Source: Azotimanducus sp965199815 (GTDB taxonomy: Bacteria > Pseudomonadota > Gammaproteobacteria > Pseudomonadales > Azotimanducaceae). Taken from it: 64,000 nucleotides of DNA. Each line of letters begins with the position of its first letter. The first letter of the stretch is position 1. The stretch covers positions 186,001 to 250,000 of the forward strand of contig CBDATE010000034.1 in the NCBI GenBank assembly GCA_965199815.1. The letters are read 5' to 3'. Below the pieces are notes generated by a model that was not told the origin of the DNA, did no database searches, and saw only the letters and a program-made list of their open reading frames with translations. The translations under genes were made by a program, and so were the position numbers. Positions 1-15,300 of this stretch are shown here, piece after piece.

Positions 1-1
1 G

Positions 2-340
2 GCCTTTCAATCAGCGACGCTTTCTCTCGAAGTCACTCCGCTCGTTGCCTCCGAAGAACAGGTCGTCCTGACGCTCAAGATCAGCCAGGATTCGGTTGGT
101 GCGCTGTACGACGGTGTGCCGAGCATCAATACCAACGCCATAGAAACCCGCGTACTGGTGCGCTCCGGCGAGACCCTGGTGCTTGGCGGTGTGTACCAGA
201 ACGACATCAAGACGAGCGTCAGCCGCACACCGCTCCTGGGCCGTGTTCCCGGGCTGGGGCGGTTGTTTCGCAGGACGATTTCTTCCGATGATCGGCGTGA
301 ACTGCTGGTGTTTCTCACCCCCGAAGTGCTGGTGCCCTGA
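2..340 (+). CDS. pilQ: Type IV pilus secretin PilQ, C-terminal end (partial)
   Basis: The reading frame is open from the window's left edge to the TGA at 338-340, so only the last 112 residues are present. The visible part is the end of a secretin domain: the VTPLVA stretch, the GALYDGVPSINTN segment, then TRVLVRSGETLVLGGVY and a final PLLGRVPGLGRLFR plus ELLVFLTPEVL, all typical of PilQ/GspD secretins. PilQ forms the outer-membrane channel for the type IV pilus. The following aroK-aroB order is the usual gammaproteobacterial neighbourhood of pilMNOPQ, which favours PilQ over a type II secretion secretin. The N-terminus lies outside the window. Confidence 0.93.
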   Translation, partial: AFQSATLSLEVTPLVASEEQVVLTLKISQDSVGALYDGVPSINTNAIETRVLVRSGETLVLGGVYQNDIKTSVSRTPLLGRVPGLGRLFRRTISSDDRRELLVFLTPEVLVP

Positions 341-428
341 GCAGTTGTCCCCGGTTCGATATTCGCTTTGATCTTGTGGGATCAGGTATCGTGACGGCAT
401 CCACTGTCAGGACGCACGGCCAGGGCAA

Positions 429-971
429 GTGCATCACAGGCTGCAACATCAGGAGAGCGTGTTTCTGGTCGGCATGATGGCCGTCGGCAAGACAACCATA
501 GGCAAGCTGCTGGCCGAGCAACTGGGTTACGCCTTCCACGACACGGACAAGGTGATTCGCGAGCGATGCGGTGCCGACATTCCGTGGATCTTCGATGTTG
601 AAGGCGAACAGGGGTTTCGTGACCGGGAGCAGCGCGTCATTGAAGAACTGACCCGCTTGCCGTCAGTAGTGCTGGCGACCGGCGGTGGCGTGGTGATGCG
701 CGCGGCCAACCGCGCGGCACTGTCACTCCGCGGCAGGGTGGTATATCTCTACGCAGACCTCGACACGCTGGTGTCGCGCGTATGTGCAGGGCATCAGCGG
801 CCGATGCTGCAGGGGCATGATCCCCGCGCCCGGCTGGCTCGACTGCTTTGCGAGCGCGCTCCCCTGTACGAACAGGTGGCGGATGTGTGCGTACATTCCG
901 CATCCTGCGGCCCACAGAGCGCGGTCACGCAACTGCTCGGCAAATTGCACGACGAGCAATCCGACGCATGA
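429..971 (+). CDS. aroK: Shikimate kinase
   Basis: The protein has 180 residues from GTG 429. It phosphorylates shikimate in the chorismate pathway. The Walker A motif GMMAVGKTT is at residues 15-23, the DTD shikimate/Mg motif at 38-40, an Arg in QGFRDRE near 64 and the GGG motif at 85-87. A second GTG at 459 follows an AGGAG at 451-455 (spacing only 3 nt) and would give a 170-residue protein beginning just before the P-loop, closer to the usual family length. Both starts are possible. The stop overlaps the aroB start (ATGA at 968-971), indicating translational coupling. Confidence 0.95.
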   Translation: MHHRLQHQESVFLVGMMAVGKTTIGKLLAEQLGYAFHDTDKVIRERCGADIPWIFDVEGEQGFRDREQRVIEELTRLPSVVLATGGGVVMRAANRAALSLRGRVVYLYADLDTLVSRVCAGHQRPMLQGHDPRARLARLLCERAPLYEQVADVCVHSASCGPQSAVTQLLGKLHDEQSDA

Positions 972-2068
972 CCTCGCGCAGGACACTTCAGGTTCACCTC
1001 GGACCACGCTCTTACGACATACACATAGGCGAAGGGTTACTGTCCGATCCGTCCTTGTGGCAGGGGCTTGTCCCGGGAGCGACGGCGCTGGTGGTGTCCG
1101 ACCCGGCCGTCAATGCACTCTATGGTGCGCGCCTGCGCCGGACACTCGAAGCCTGCGCTCGCAAGGTCTCACTGCATGTACTTGACGGCGGTGAGCAGTG
1201 CAAGCACCTCGCATCCTGGCAGGCCATCATTGATCGCCTGGCGGAAGCGCGTCATGACCGCACCACCACTCTGGTGGCGCTCGGTGGCGGCGTGGTCGGC
1301 GATCTGGCCGGATTCGCTGCCGCCACCTGGATGCGCGGTGTCGGCTATGTGCAGGTGCCCACCAGCCTGCTTGCCCAGGTTGATTCGTCTGTGGGGGGCA
1401 AGACGGGTGTCAATCATGCGCGTGGCAAGAACCTGATCGGTGCCTTCTATCAGCCGGTGGGGGTGGTGGCCGACCTCGAAACCTTGAGCAGCCTGCCCGC
1501 ACGCGAGCTGGTGGCGGGGCTTGCCGAGATCATCAAGTATGGGGTCATTCGCGACCGCGAGTTCTTTGCCTGGCTCGAAGAACATCTGGACGCGCTGCTG
1601 GCTGCGGAACCCGAGCTGCTCGCGCAAGCGGTGGCACGTTCCTGCGAGATCAAGGCCGCAGTGGTGGCTCTGGATGAACGTGAATCAGGTGCCCGCGAGA
1701 TACTCAATTTCGGGCATACCTTCGCGCATGCTCTGGAGACGCTCACTGAATATGCCCGGCTCAATCACGGCGAGGCGGTCGCGCTCGGCATGATCATGGC
1801 GGCGCGACTTTCGTGTGCACAGGGGTGGCTCGCCGAGGCTGATCGGCAGCGAATCGAGCACCTGATCCGGCGACTCGGGGTGATGCAGCGCTTGCCGCAG
1901 AACCTGAGCATACAGGCATGCCTCGATGCCTTCCACAGCGACAAGAAGACGCGAGCGGGGCGGCTCAGGTTTGTGCTGACGCGCGGCCTCGGTCATGCCG
2001 AGACCGCGGAACAGGTGTCGCGGGAGCAGTTGATCCGTGTGCTCGAGGGGTTTCTGTCGTCCCCGTGA
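968..2068 (+). CDS. aroB: 3-dehydroquinate synthase
   Basis: The protein has 366 residues. It converts DAHP to 3-dehydroquinate using NAD and a divalent metal. Visible family motifs include GGGVVGDLAGF, the VPTSLLAQVDSSVGGKTGVNH stretch (NAD and substrate binding), and the metal-ligand regions FGHTFAHALE and LNHGEAVALGM. ATG 968 overlaps the aroK stop. Longer in-frame starts upstream lie inside aroK and are not credible. The last codons lie in a 22-bp sequence repeated 61 bp downstream. The gene converges on gltD. Confidence 0.97.
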   Translation: MTSRRTLQVHLGPRSYDIHIGEGLLSDPSLWQGLVPGATALVVSDPAVNALYGARLRRTLEACARKVSLHVLDGGEQCKHLASWQAIIDRLAEARHDRTTTLVALGGGVVGDLAGFAAATWMRGVGYVQVPTSLLAQVDSSVGGKTGVNHARGKNLIGAFYQPVGVVADLETLSSLPARELVAGLAEIIKYGVIRDREFFAWLEEHLDALLAAEPELLAQAVARSCEIKAAVVALDERESGAREILNFGHTFAHALETLTEYARLNHGEAVALGMIMAARLSCAQGWLAEADRQRIEHLIRRLGVMQRLPQNLSIQACLDAFHSDKKTRAGRLRFVLTRGLGHAETAEQVSREQLIRVLEGFLSSP

Positions 2069-2130
2069 GGCAGGATTGAGCAGCGTGAGCGCACTGGCAA
2101 GCCGCTGCGGGTTTCTGTCGTCCCCGTGAG
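2048..2130. repeat. 22-bp direct repeat spanning the aroB stop codon
   Basis: The sequence starting GGGTTTCTGTCGTCC and ending CCGTGAG occurs identically at 2048-2069, where it holds the last aroB codons and its TGA, and at 2109-2130 in the short aroB/gltD convergent gap. It looks like a local duplication of the gene end. No other mobile signature is visible. Confidence 0.9.
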
Positions 2131-2142
2131 ACGGGATACCGG

Positions 2143-3594
<1,452 letters not shown>

Positions 3595-3619
3595 CGCTGC
3601 CTGCCGTGCCCGCGCCGAT

Positions 3620-8221
<4,602 letters not shown>

Positions 8222-8517
8222 CTTCGGCAGTTGACCTGTGCTCCGATACTTGCGCGTATTTTATTGAGGGAAACCCTGTCATTCAGAGTTCGCCTCGTGC
8301 GATGCACACGACGGTGCATGTATCAAGTGCGGTGTTCGGGAAGGACAGGCCGCATCGATTCCTGCACTTGAACCGCGTATCTTAATCATCTCGGGGTACA
8401 GTGAGCAAACGCAATCGATCTTTTCGCGGTTCTGTACAACAGGGTTCTCCTTGCGCAGCAATTTGATGCACAATACTGCTTGCTGAATCATGAATTGAGT
8501 GCATCAAGGGGCGCAAC
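8222..8517. other. Divergent intergenic region between gltB and acyl-CoA dehydrogenase
   Basis: This 296-bp region lies between the divergent gltB and the 8518 gene, so it must hold both promoters. No near-consensus sigma-70 promoter stands out. At 8268-8294 there is a diverged copy (23 of 27 bases by eye) of the GGGAAAC/GTTTCCC hairpin found complete at 28240-28266. ATGCAC/GTGCAT half-sites at about 8302-8319 could form a small hairpin or operator. I see no convincing small gene. Confidence 0.5.
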
Positions 8518-9639
8518 ATGAACTTCGAGTTTGATGAAGAACACAACCTCTTGCGCGAGCAAGCGGTTCGCCTGCTTGGTGACACATGTGATATGTCGGT
8601 CGTGCGCGCCGTTCTCGAGGGTGAGGAAAGCTACTCGAAGACGCTCTGGCAGGCGGTCACGGATCAGGGCTGGACGGCTGTGACAATTCCCGAGCAATAT
8701 GGTGGCCTCGGTATGGGTCACTTGTCGCTGTGTGTGATTGCCGAGGAACTTGGCCGTGCTGTAGCACCGATTCCGTATTCTTCTTCCGTGTATCTTGCGA
8801 GCGAGGCGCTCATGTTGGCTGGCAGTGAGGCGCAAAAGGCGGCCTGGCTCCCGAAGCTCGCGTCTGGCAAGGCAATCGGCACTTTTGCTCTGGCTGAACA
8901 GCACGGGCGGCAGACACCGAAGCACCTGCAAACGCGCGCCGACTCCGGGACTCTGACCGGGGTCAAACTGCCGGTGGCCGATGGTGACCTGGCGGACTTC
9001 GCCGTCGTGGTTGCAGCGAGTGATGCGGGTGACGGAGCGAGCCTGTGGCTGGTGGACTTGTCTGCGCCGGGAATCGAATCCACACCGGTGACCACGCTTG
9101 ACCCGTCGAGGTCTCATGTACAGCTCGGGTTTGATGCCACTCCGGCAGAACCACTCGGTAGCGATGGCGATGGCTGGCAACTGACCGGCAAACTGCTTGA
9201 TCAGGCGGCGATACTATTCGCCTGGGAACAGGTCGGCGGGGCCGAAAGGGCGCTCGAGATGGCGCGCGAATACGCCATGCAACGCTATGCCTTTGGTCGT
9301 CCGATTGCCAGTTTTCAGGCAATCAAGCACAAGCTGGTGCATGCCTACACCGGCAACACACTGGCACGATCCAATTGCTACTACGGCGCATGGGCGCTGG
9401 ATACCAAGGCTCCCGAACTGCCCGTGGCTGCCGCCGCCGCACGAGTCAGCGCAACTCAGGCGTTCTATTATGCGTCCAAGGAAAACATACAGACGCACGG
9501 CGGCATGGGCTTCACCTGGGAGTTCGATTGTCAGTTTCTCTATCGGCGCGCCAAGCTGCTGTCGGTGAATATCGGTAGCGAAGCTGCTTGGCAGGAAAAA
9601 CTGATCACCGGCATCGAGCAGAGTAATCTGGCTGCATGA
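8518..9639 (+). CDS. Acyl-CoA dehydrogenase, small-subunit type
   Basis: The protein has 373 residues and begins MNFEFDEEHNLLREQAVRLL. It is an FAD-dependent acyl-CoA dehydrogenase: the N-terminal helical domain contains VTIPEQYGGLGMG, and the C-terminal helical domain contains YAMQRYAFGRPIASFQAIKH and ENIQTHGGMGFTWEFDCQ. It is followed 106 nt later by a second dehydrogenase with a stronger active-site region. Such pairs often form alpha2beta2 heteromers, as in PimC/PimD or the actinobacterial steroid side-chain enzymes. The substrate cannot be told from sequence. A GGGGCG upstream may serve as the ribosome binding site. Confidence 0.9.
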   Translation: MNFEFDEEHNLLREQAVRLLGDTCDMSVVRAVLEGEESYSKTLWQAVTDQGWTAVTIPEQYGGLGMGHLSLCVIAEELGRAVAPIPYSSSVYLASEALMLAGSEAQKAAWLPKLASGKAIGTFALAEQHGRQTPKHLQTRADSGTLTGVKLPVADGDLADFAVVVAASDAGDGASLWLVDLSAPGIESTPVTTLDPSRSHVQLGFDATPAEPLGSDGDGWQLTGKLLDQAAILFAWEQVGGAERALEMAREYAMQRYAFGRPIASFQAIKHKLVHAYTGNTLARSNCYYGAWALDTKAPELPVAAAAARVSATQAFYYASKENIQTHGGMGFTWEFDCQFLYRRAKLLSVNIGSEAAWQEKLITGIEQSNLAA

Positions 9640-9745
9640 TTCCCCGTGGAGGTGCGCTCTTGCACGGTGCACGTATTCGACCACGGATTCGACGAGGACA
9701 CGTTTTTCCAAAGACACATACAGATCGTAATCGGAGCAGACAAGT

Positions 9746-10951
9746 ATGGATTTCAATGATTCACCGCAAGAACAGCGCCTGCGACAAGAAGCGCGTCAGT
9801 GGCTTCAGGCGAATGCGCCGACGAGCGAAGAACTGGCCGGGCTTGATTACATCGAGAGCTCGAAGCTGTGGCAAAAACGCAAGTTTGATGCTGGCTGGGC
9901 CTGTATGCGCTGGCCGAAGGAGTACGGGGGGCGCGGCGCTGCTGCCATCGAGCAGGTCATTTTCACACAGGAGGAAGGCAAACTCGGCGAACATTCGGTT
10001 ATCTTCGCCATAGGGCAGGGCATGGCCGCGCCCACACTCATGGCGCATGCGAGTGAAGAGCAGAAGCGCCGCTACCTGCCGCCCCTGGCAAGTGGTGAAG
10101 AAATCTGGTGCCAACTGTTCAGTGAGCCTGCAGGTGGTTCGGACCTGGCTGCGTTGCGCACCCGCGCAGAACGTGATGGCGACGACTGGGTCATCAACGG
10201 GCAGAAGATCTGGACTTCGGGCGCACACTTCTCCGATTACGGCATTGTGGTGACGCGCTCGGACCCGAACGTGCCCAAACACAAGGGCTTGACGTACTTC
10301 TTCCTGTCAATGAAATCGCCGGGCGTGGAAGTGAAGCCGATCAAGCAGATTTCCGGTGATTCCGTCTTCAACGAGGTCTATTTCAACGATGTCCGCATTC
10401 CCGATGCACAGCGCCTCGGCGAAGTTGGGCAGGGGTGGCAGGTGTCGATTACCACATTGATGAACGAACGCCTCGCGATCGGTGCCGGCAGTGGCGGTGT
10501 CAACTTTCGCTCTGTCTTCAATTTGGCGCAGAAGGTCTCCATCAATGATCGGCCAGCCATAGAGGATAGCGCCGTGCGCGCCAGGCTGGCGCATTGGTAT
10601 TGTCAGGAGGCCGGCCTCAAGTACACGAACTTCAGAACCCTGAGCGCCTTGTCCAGAGGCGAGACCCCCGGACCCGAAAATTCGATCAGCAAGCTCGTCG
10701 GTGCGCCCAAGACGCAGGATATGGCCAATTTCGCCATGGACCTCATGGACATGACCGGGGCTATTCGAGACCCGGAGCTGAGTGAACAGGCGGCGCTCTT
10801 TCAGGAATCCTACATGACGATTCCGGGCATGCGGATTGCCGGTGGCACCGATGAGGTCATGGCCAATATAGTCGCCGAGCGCGTACTGGGCATGCCGCAG
10901 GATATACGTGTAGACAAGGGCATCCCCTTCAAGGATGTACCGACCGGGTAA
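9746..10951 (+). CDS. Acyl-CoA dehydrogenase, large-subunit type
   Basis: The protein has 401 residues and begins MDFNDSPQEQRLRQEARQWL. The central CQLFSEPAGGSDLAALRTRA and INGQKIWTSGAHFSDYG segments are the FAD/substrate core of acyl-CoA dehydrogenases. The C-terminal GMRIAGGTDEVMANIVAERVLG is the closing family motif, with the position usually occupied by the catalytic acid. The closest recognisable relatives are PimC-like large subunits. It probably forms a heteromer with the 8518-9639 product and acts in beta-oxidation of a branched, dicarboxylic or steroid-like acyl-CoA. The substrate is inference only. Confidence 0.92.
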   Translation: MDFNDSPQEQRLRQEARQWLQANAPTSEELAGLDYIESSKLWQKRKFDAGWACMRWPKEYGGRGAAAIEQVIFTQEEGKLGEHSVIFAIGQGMAAPTLMAHASEEQKRRYLPPLASGEEIWCQLFSEPAGGSDLAALRTRAERDGDDWVINGQKIWTSGAHFSDYGIVVTRSDPNVPKHKGLTYFFLSMKSPGVEVKPIKQISGDSVFNEVYFNDVRIPDAQRLGEVGQGWQVSITTLMNERLAIGAGSGGVNFRSVFNLAQKVSINDRPAIEDSAVRARLAHWYCQEAGLKYTNFRTLSALSRGETPGPENSISKLVGAPKTQDMANFAMDLMDMTGAIRDPELSEQAALFQESYMTIPGMRIAGGTDEVMANIVAERVLGMPQDIRVDKGIPFKDVPTG

Positions 10952-11027
10952 GGCGCAGGACAGACACCTGATGCCAGCCCGCCAGGCCCGGCACCCCTGC
11001 CCCCGTGAACAACGTTAATTCACGACG

Positions 11028-11216
11028 TTAGTTCAGGTTCAGTCCGAAATACACTGCGAAGAACGCAACGGGCAGGATGATGACCGCATAGACGGCCAGA
11101 TTGAGGATGTCATTCTGCTCGGCTTCCTCGGATAGTTTGAAGCGACTGCCGCAGGCAAACCAGAAGGCACCGGCGACCAGGCAGGTAATAACAGCTGACA
11201 GAAGCGTTCCCGCCAT
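11028..11216 (-). CDS. Small two-helix membrane protein
   Basis: The protein has 62 residues with two hydrophobic stretches: residues about 5-22 (LLSAVITCLVAGAFWFAC) and 40-59 (LAVYAVIILPVAFFAVYF). A charged loop (RFKLSEEAEQND) joins them. A strong GAGGGG ribosome binding site sits 7 nt before the ATG, which supports it as a real gene despite its size. It lies 54 nt downstream of the short-chain dehydrogenase on the same strand and could be cotranscribed. I do not recognise the family and assign no function. Confidence 0.7.
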   Translation of the reverse strand: MAGTLLSAVITCLVAGAFWFACGSRFKLSEEAEQNDILNLAVYAVIILPVAFFAVYFGLNLN

Positions 11217-11270
11217 GAAATTCCCCTCAGAATGCGAGTGTGAGGCAGGACACAGGATGCAGCTTTCCGA

Positions 11271-12134
11271 TCAAAGCTGCAAGCTGCCGCGAGGCTGCGC
11301 GCCTGCGAGGTCGGTGATTTCCTCGATGTGATCGGCAATATCTTCGGCGGTAGCATCGCTGCCGAGATTCATGTTCACATGCTCGACAATCGCTGCGGTG
11401 CCGAAACTGCCACCCTGGGCTTGCAGAATGACACCGTTGGGAGCGTCCTCCGAGCACAGGTACATCACCGCCGGTGTCACCAGTTCGGGGGCGACGCTGG
11501 AGCGCGCTGCTGCCTCCATGAGGTTCTCGGTCATGCGCGTGGCGGCAATTGGCGAGATGGTGTTGGTGTGCACATTGTACTTGGCACCCTCGATCTTCAG
11601 CGAATGCATCATGCCCACCTGCGCGAGCTTGGCAGCGCCATAGTTGACCTGGCCGAAGTTGCCATAGAGGCCGGTAGGCGAGGTGGTCATGACGATGCGG
11701 CCATAGGCTTGTTCGCGCATGATTGGCCAGACGGCATGGGTGCACATGGCCGCGCCCATGAGATGCACTTCGACCACGGCGCGAAAATCCACCATGGTCA
11801 TCTTGAGGAAGCTCTTGTCACGTAGTATGCCGGCGTTGTTGATCAGGATATCCACGCGCCCGAACGCTTGCATACACTGCTCGACCAGGCCCTTGACCCC
11901 CTTCTCGTCACTTACCGATGCGCCGTTGGCGATGGCTTCGCCACCGGCGGCCTTGATTTCCTCGACCACTCCAAGCGCGGCTTCGGAATTGCCGCCCGTG
12001 CCGTCAACCGCCCCGCCGAGGTCGTTCACTACCACCCTGGCCCCGCGCCTGGCGAGCTCGAGGGCATGACACTTGCCAAGGCCTCCGCCGGCCCCGGTCA
12101 CAATCGCTACCCTTCCACCAAAGTCAATCGCCAC
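11271..12134 (-). CDS. Short-chain dehydrogenase, probable (3R)-hydroxyacyl-CoA dehydrogenase type
   Basis: The protein has 287 residues from a GTG start preceded by AAGGA. It is a classical SDR: the TGAGGGLG nucleotide-binding motif is near residue 14, the NNAG motif near 97, and the catalytic Ser, Tyr and Lys lie in TSPTGLYGNFGQVNYGAAK. The N-terminus IDFGGRVAIVTGAGGGLGKCHALELARRGARVVVNDLGG strongly resembles the dehydrogenase domain of multifunctional enzyme type 2 (17-beta-HSD4). Oxidation of a (3R)-hydroxyacyl-CoA or steroid-like substrate is therefore likely. Proximity to the dehydrogenase pair at 8.5-11 kb fits a fatty-acid or steroid beta-oxidation role. Confidence 0.88.
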   Translation of the reverse strand: MAIDFGGRVAIVTGAGGGLGKCHALELARRGARVVVNDLGGAVDGTGGNSEAALGVVEEIKAAGGEAIANGASVSDEKGVKGLVEQCMQAFGRVDILINNAGILRDKSFLKMTMVDFRAVVEVHLMGAAMCTHAVWPIMREQAYGRIVMTTSPTGLYGNFGQVNYGAAKLAQVGMMHSLKIEGAKYNVHTNTISPIAATRMTENLMEAAARSSVAPELVTPAVMYLCSEDAPNGVILQAQGGSFGTAAIVEHVNMNLGSDATAEDIADHIEEITDLAGAQPRGSLQL

Positions 12135-12260
12135 AGTGTCAAATCCTTGGAGCTCGTGTTGAATACGCGCTATTGTACCGCGACTGACGTATCAATCCGC
12201 CCGCGGGGGCACGGATGTGCCGTGTATTTTTGCTCTGCGTTAACGGGAACAATCCGGATG

Positions 12261-12288
12261 TTGCTTTCCAACGACAAATGGATATACA
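12261..12288 (+). promoter_or_regulatory. Probable sigma-70 promoter of the TonB receptor gene
   Basis: TTGCTT at 12261-12266 and TATACA at 12283-12288 are separated by 16 bp. Transcription would start near 12295, just before the GGAGGG ribosome binding site at 12304-12309 and ATG 12314. This spacing argues for 12314 rather than the upstream in-frame ATG at 12215 as the start. Confidence 0.5.
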
Positions 12289-12313
12289 GTCATGTCCCTA
12301 TATGGAGGGAGTC

Positions 12314-15300
12314 ATGTCCATGTTTGCTTTGGGAGCCACTTGCAATCTGTTTCCCGGGGTAGCAGACCTGCGTCCCGGATCAGCTTGTCCCCCCTCACAC
12401 CGAGGACGTAAAAACCACTTCGCTGTACCGATTCTGGTGTGCTTGATGGCTCCTGTGCTTGCGTCGGCGCAAGCACAGGAGGAAGAATCGGAAGAGCAAC
12501 AGCAAGCCGAGGAGTCTGCGGAATCTGAAGATCAGCAGACGGAGGAGCGGGTTGAAGCGACCCCGTTGCAGCGTCCGGTCGTCATCCCGGGCACCAGAAT
12601 CGAGGAAGTTCTGGTGACCGGTTCGCGTCTTGGACAGTCCCCTGACGAAATTGCCGCCAATCTGATCACGCTTGACGAAGACTTTATCCGCGCAACCGGG
12701 GAAGTCACACTGGAACGAGTCTTGCGGCAATTGCCGGAGAATTCCAACCCGACTCAGGAGCGATTTGGCAGTTCCCTGAACACGGCAACCAACTTTGTCG
12801 GTGCGTCAACGGTCAATCTGCGAGGGTTTGGCAGTGAATCAACCCTCGTTCTGATAGACGGCAAGCGCCTCGGTCACTCGGGTCTCCTTGGCGGCGTGAG
12901 CGATGTATCACAGATTCCCCTGTCCATGGTAGGGCGCATCGAGATACTCGTTGACGGGGCATCCGCGGTGTACGGTTCGGATGCCGTCGGTGGCGTGGTC
13001 AACATCATCACCCGCAAGGACTATCAGGGTGCGGAGATCCACCTCAACTACAACTGGCCGAGCAGTGGCGGGTTTGATGAGGTGCAAGGCTCCATTTCCG
13101 GTGGATTTTCCATCGGCCCGTCCACTCGGGTGAGAGCGAGCCTTCACCGCACCGATCATTCCGGGATGGATGCTTCCGACCGGGACGTTACCCTGTTTCA
13201 GCAGAGTATTTTCTCGGGTCCGCAATTTGATGTGAATTGGGCGTTTCCGAACATCGCTTTCCCCATTCTCTACACCCTGAACGGTGATGTCCTGACACTT
13301 GCCGAATACGGTGCGCTCTCGGCCGAGGACCAGGCGCTTGCGGTGCCCCGCACCCATGCGGTTTTGCCGCCCGGGTTCAATGAGAACTCGAGTATCGACG
13401 AGATTACAGAGTTCGGTTCGAGTCGGCCTCTCTGGGGCGCGGAAACCCAGGCCGGGTACAGCGTCTTGCCAGAGAACCTGCGCGACAGTCTGACGTTCAA
13501 TATGGAACATGACTTCAGTGAACTCCTGAGTGCGGAGTTGAGGCTTCGCCATGAGCGCAGGGAGACCAGCTATCAACTCGGCTATGTGACTCTCCGGCAT
13601 GCCTTTGGCCAGACGAATCCATACAATGCGCTGCAACGACTTGTGCTGTTGCAGGGTCAGCGACGCGATCTGCCGAGTCCGGCGACAGACTCGGAATCTG
13701 ACACACTGGACATCGGCCTTGACTTTGAAGGTGCCTTCGGAGATTCAGGCTGGGAGTGGGAGGTGAGCTTCGGACAGTCTTCCACGGAGTCGGATACCTT
13801 GCGCGTGAATCAACTCAATCAGGATGTCGTTCGCGCAGGCTTGAGACATGCGCGTCGGAATGTCCCCGGATTGACGGAAGCGGCCTGCATGGAGATGAAC
13901 GGCATCTACAGGCCTCCGAGGATGTCCTTTGGGCGCCTGCTTCCGGCTTCCTGTTCGCTCGAGCCGCCACCGGCGATCAACCCCTTTGGCGATCTGAGTC
14001 CATATTTGCAGGATCTGTCTGCCGTGAGCACCAATCAGCAGACGCGATTCGAGGCTCTGGTGCGTGGTGACCCCTTCACGCTGCCCGGTGGTGACCTGCG
14101 CTTTCTGGTCGGCTACTCTCGGGATGAGCTGGTGCTCGAGAGCGCGACCGAATTTCGGGCGGTGATCTTCGAATCTCCGACAGGTAACGTGAGCAATTTC
14201 GACACAGATGCCGAAAGATCAAATCAGGCGTTCTTTTTCGAAGCTACGGTGCCTCTGGTGGGTGATGGCAATCGTCGCTCGGGGGTCGACAGCCTGCTGC
14301 TGAATATCTCTGGTCGATGGGATTCCTATGACGAGCCTTCTGTCGTGTTCAATGTGGAGGGTGAGGGTGCCATGCCAGCCGAGAACCTGAGTGACCCGGG
14401 TGAAGAGTTCACCTGGGGCACGGGCCTGGTCTATTCGCCGGTTGCCGATATTCGCTTGCGTGTCAATCGGCAAACCTCTTTCGTCGCGCCGCAACTCAAC
14501 CAGTTGATTATCGCCACCGGCATAGGTCCGAGTCCGCCGTTTCGGGGCCTGTTCCTGCAGTTGCCCGATGGGCGTCTTCAACAGGTGGAAATTCGAGTGA
14601 TCGATGGCGGGAATTCGGAACTCTCGTCGGAAACCGCCGAGTCCTTGTCCTGGGGTTTTGAAATCTCCCCGAGGGTCATTCCCGGGCTCGGATTCAAGGC
14701 GACCTGGAGCGAAACCGAGTACAAGGACCGCATTAATCAGCTGGGCAATTTTTTCGTTGACCCGAACAACTTGCCCAGTGGCACCACCTACGATCCGGTC
14801 GAGGATTTGTATACGCAGGACCGTCGCTGGATCAATGTGTCTTCCATTGACCGTGAAGGAGTGGACTACGATCTTTACTACGATTGGTCAACCAATCTGG
14901 GTGAATTCGGAGTGCGGGTACGGCACTCTCGAACCAATGAATACACGTACGTGATAGACCCGTTGGGGACTGAGGATCCGGTGGATGTCCTGTCGCACAC
15001 GGAAGGTTCGACCGCTGTGGGAGTGGTTCCGCGTTCGACCACCAACGCCCAGTTTTCCTGGCGTTACAAGGGTTTTGAGGTCGGGCTCGATATGTCCCGG
15101 ATAGATGAAACATCCTCGCTGCTCGCCGGAGTCACGCGCGTCTATAGCCCACCCGAATTGCTCGATCTGACACTGAGCTACGAGTTTGGTGCCGGGAACC
15201 TGCTGCCGACTCCCGAATTTCTTGATGGTGGACGCCTGCTCTTTACCGTCAACAATCTCGGCGGCGAGTTTGGTGAGACCGAGCTGTTCGCGAGTGACGG

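Noticed and set aside
848..967. N-terminal extension of aroB to 406 aa
   Set aside because: The extension lies inside aroK in another frame and does not resemble DHQ synthase. ATG 968 with ATGA overlap is the natural start.
12215..12313. Upstream ATG start for the TonB receptor
   Set aside because: It would lie upstream of the probable promoter at 12261-12288, while ATG 12314 has a GGAGGG ribosome binding site.
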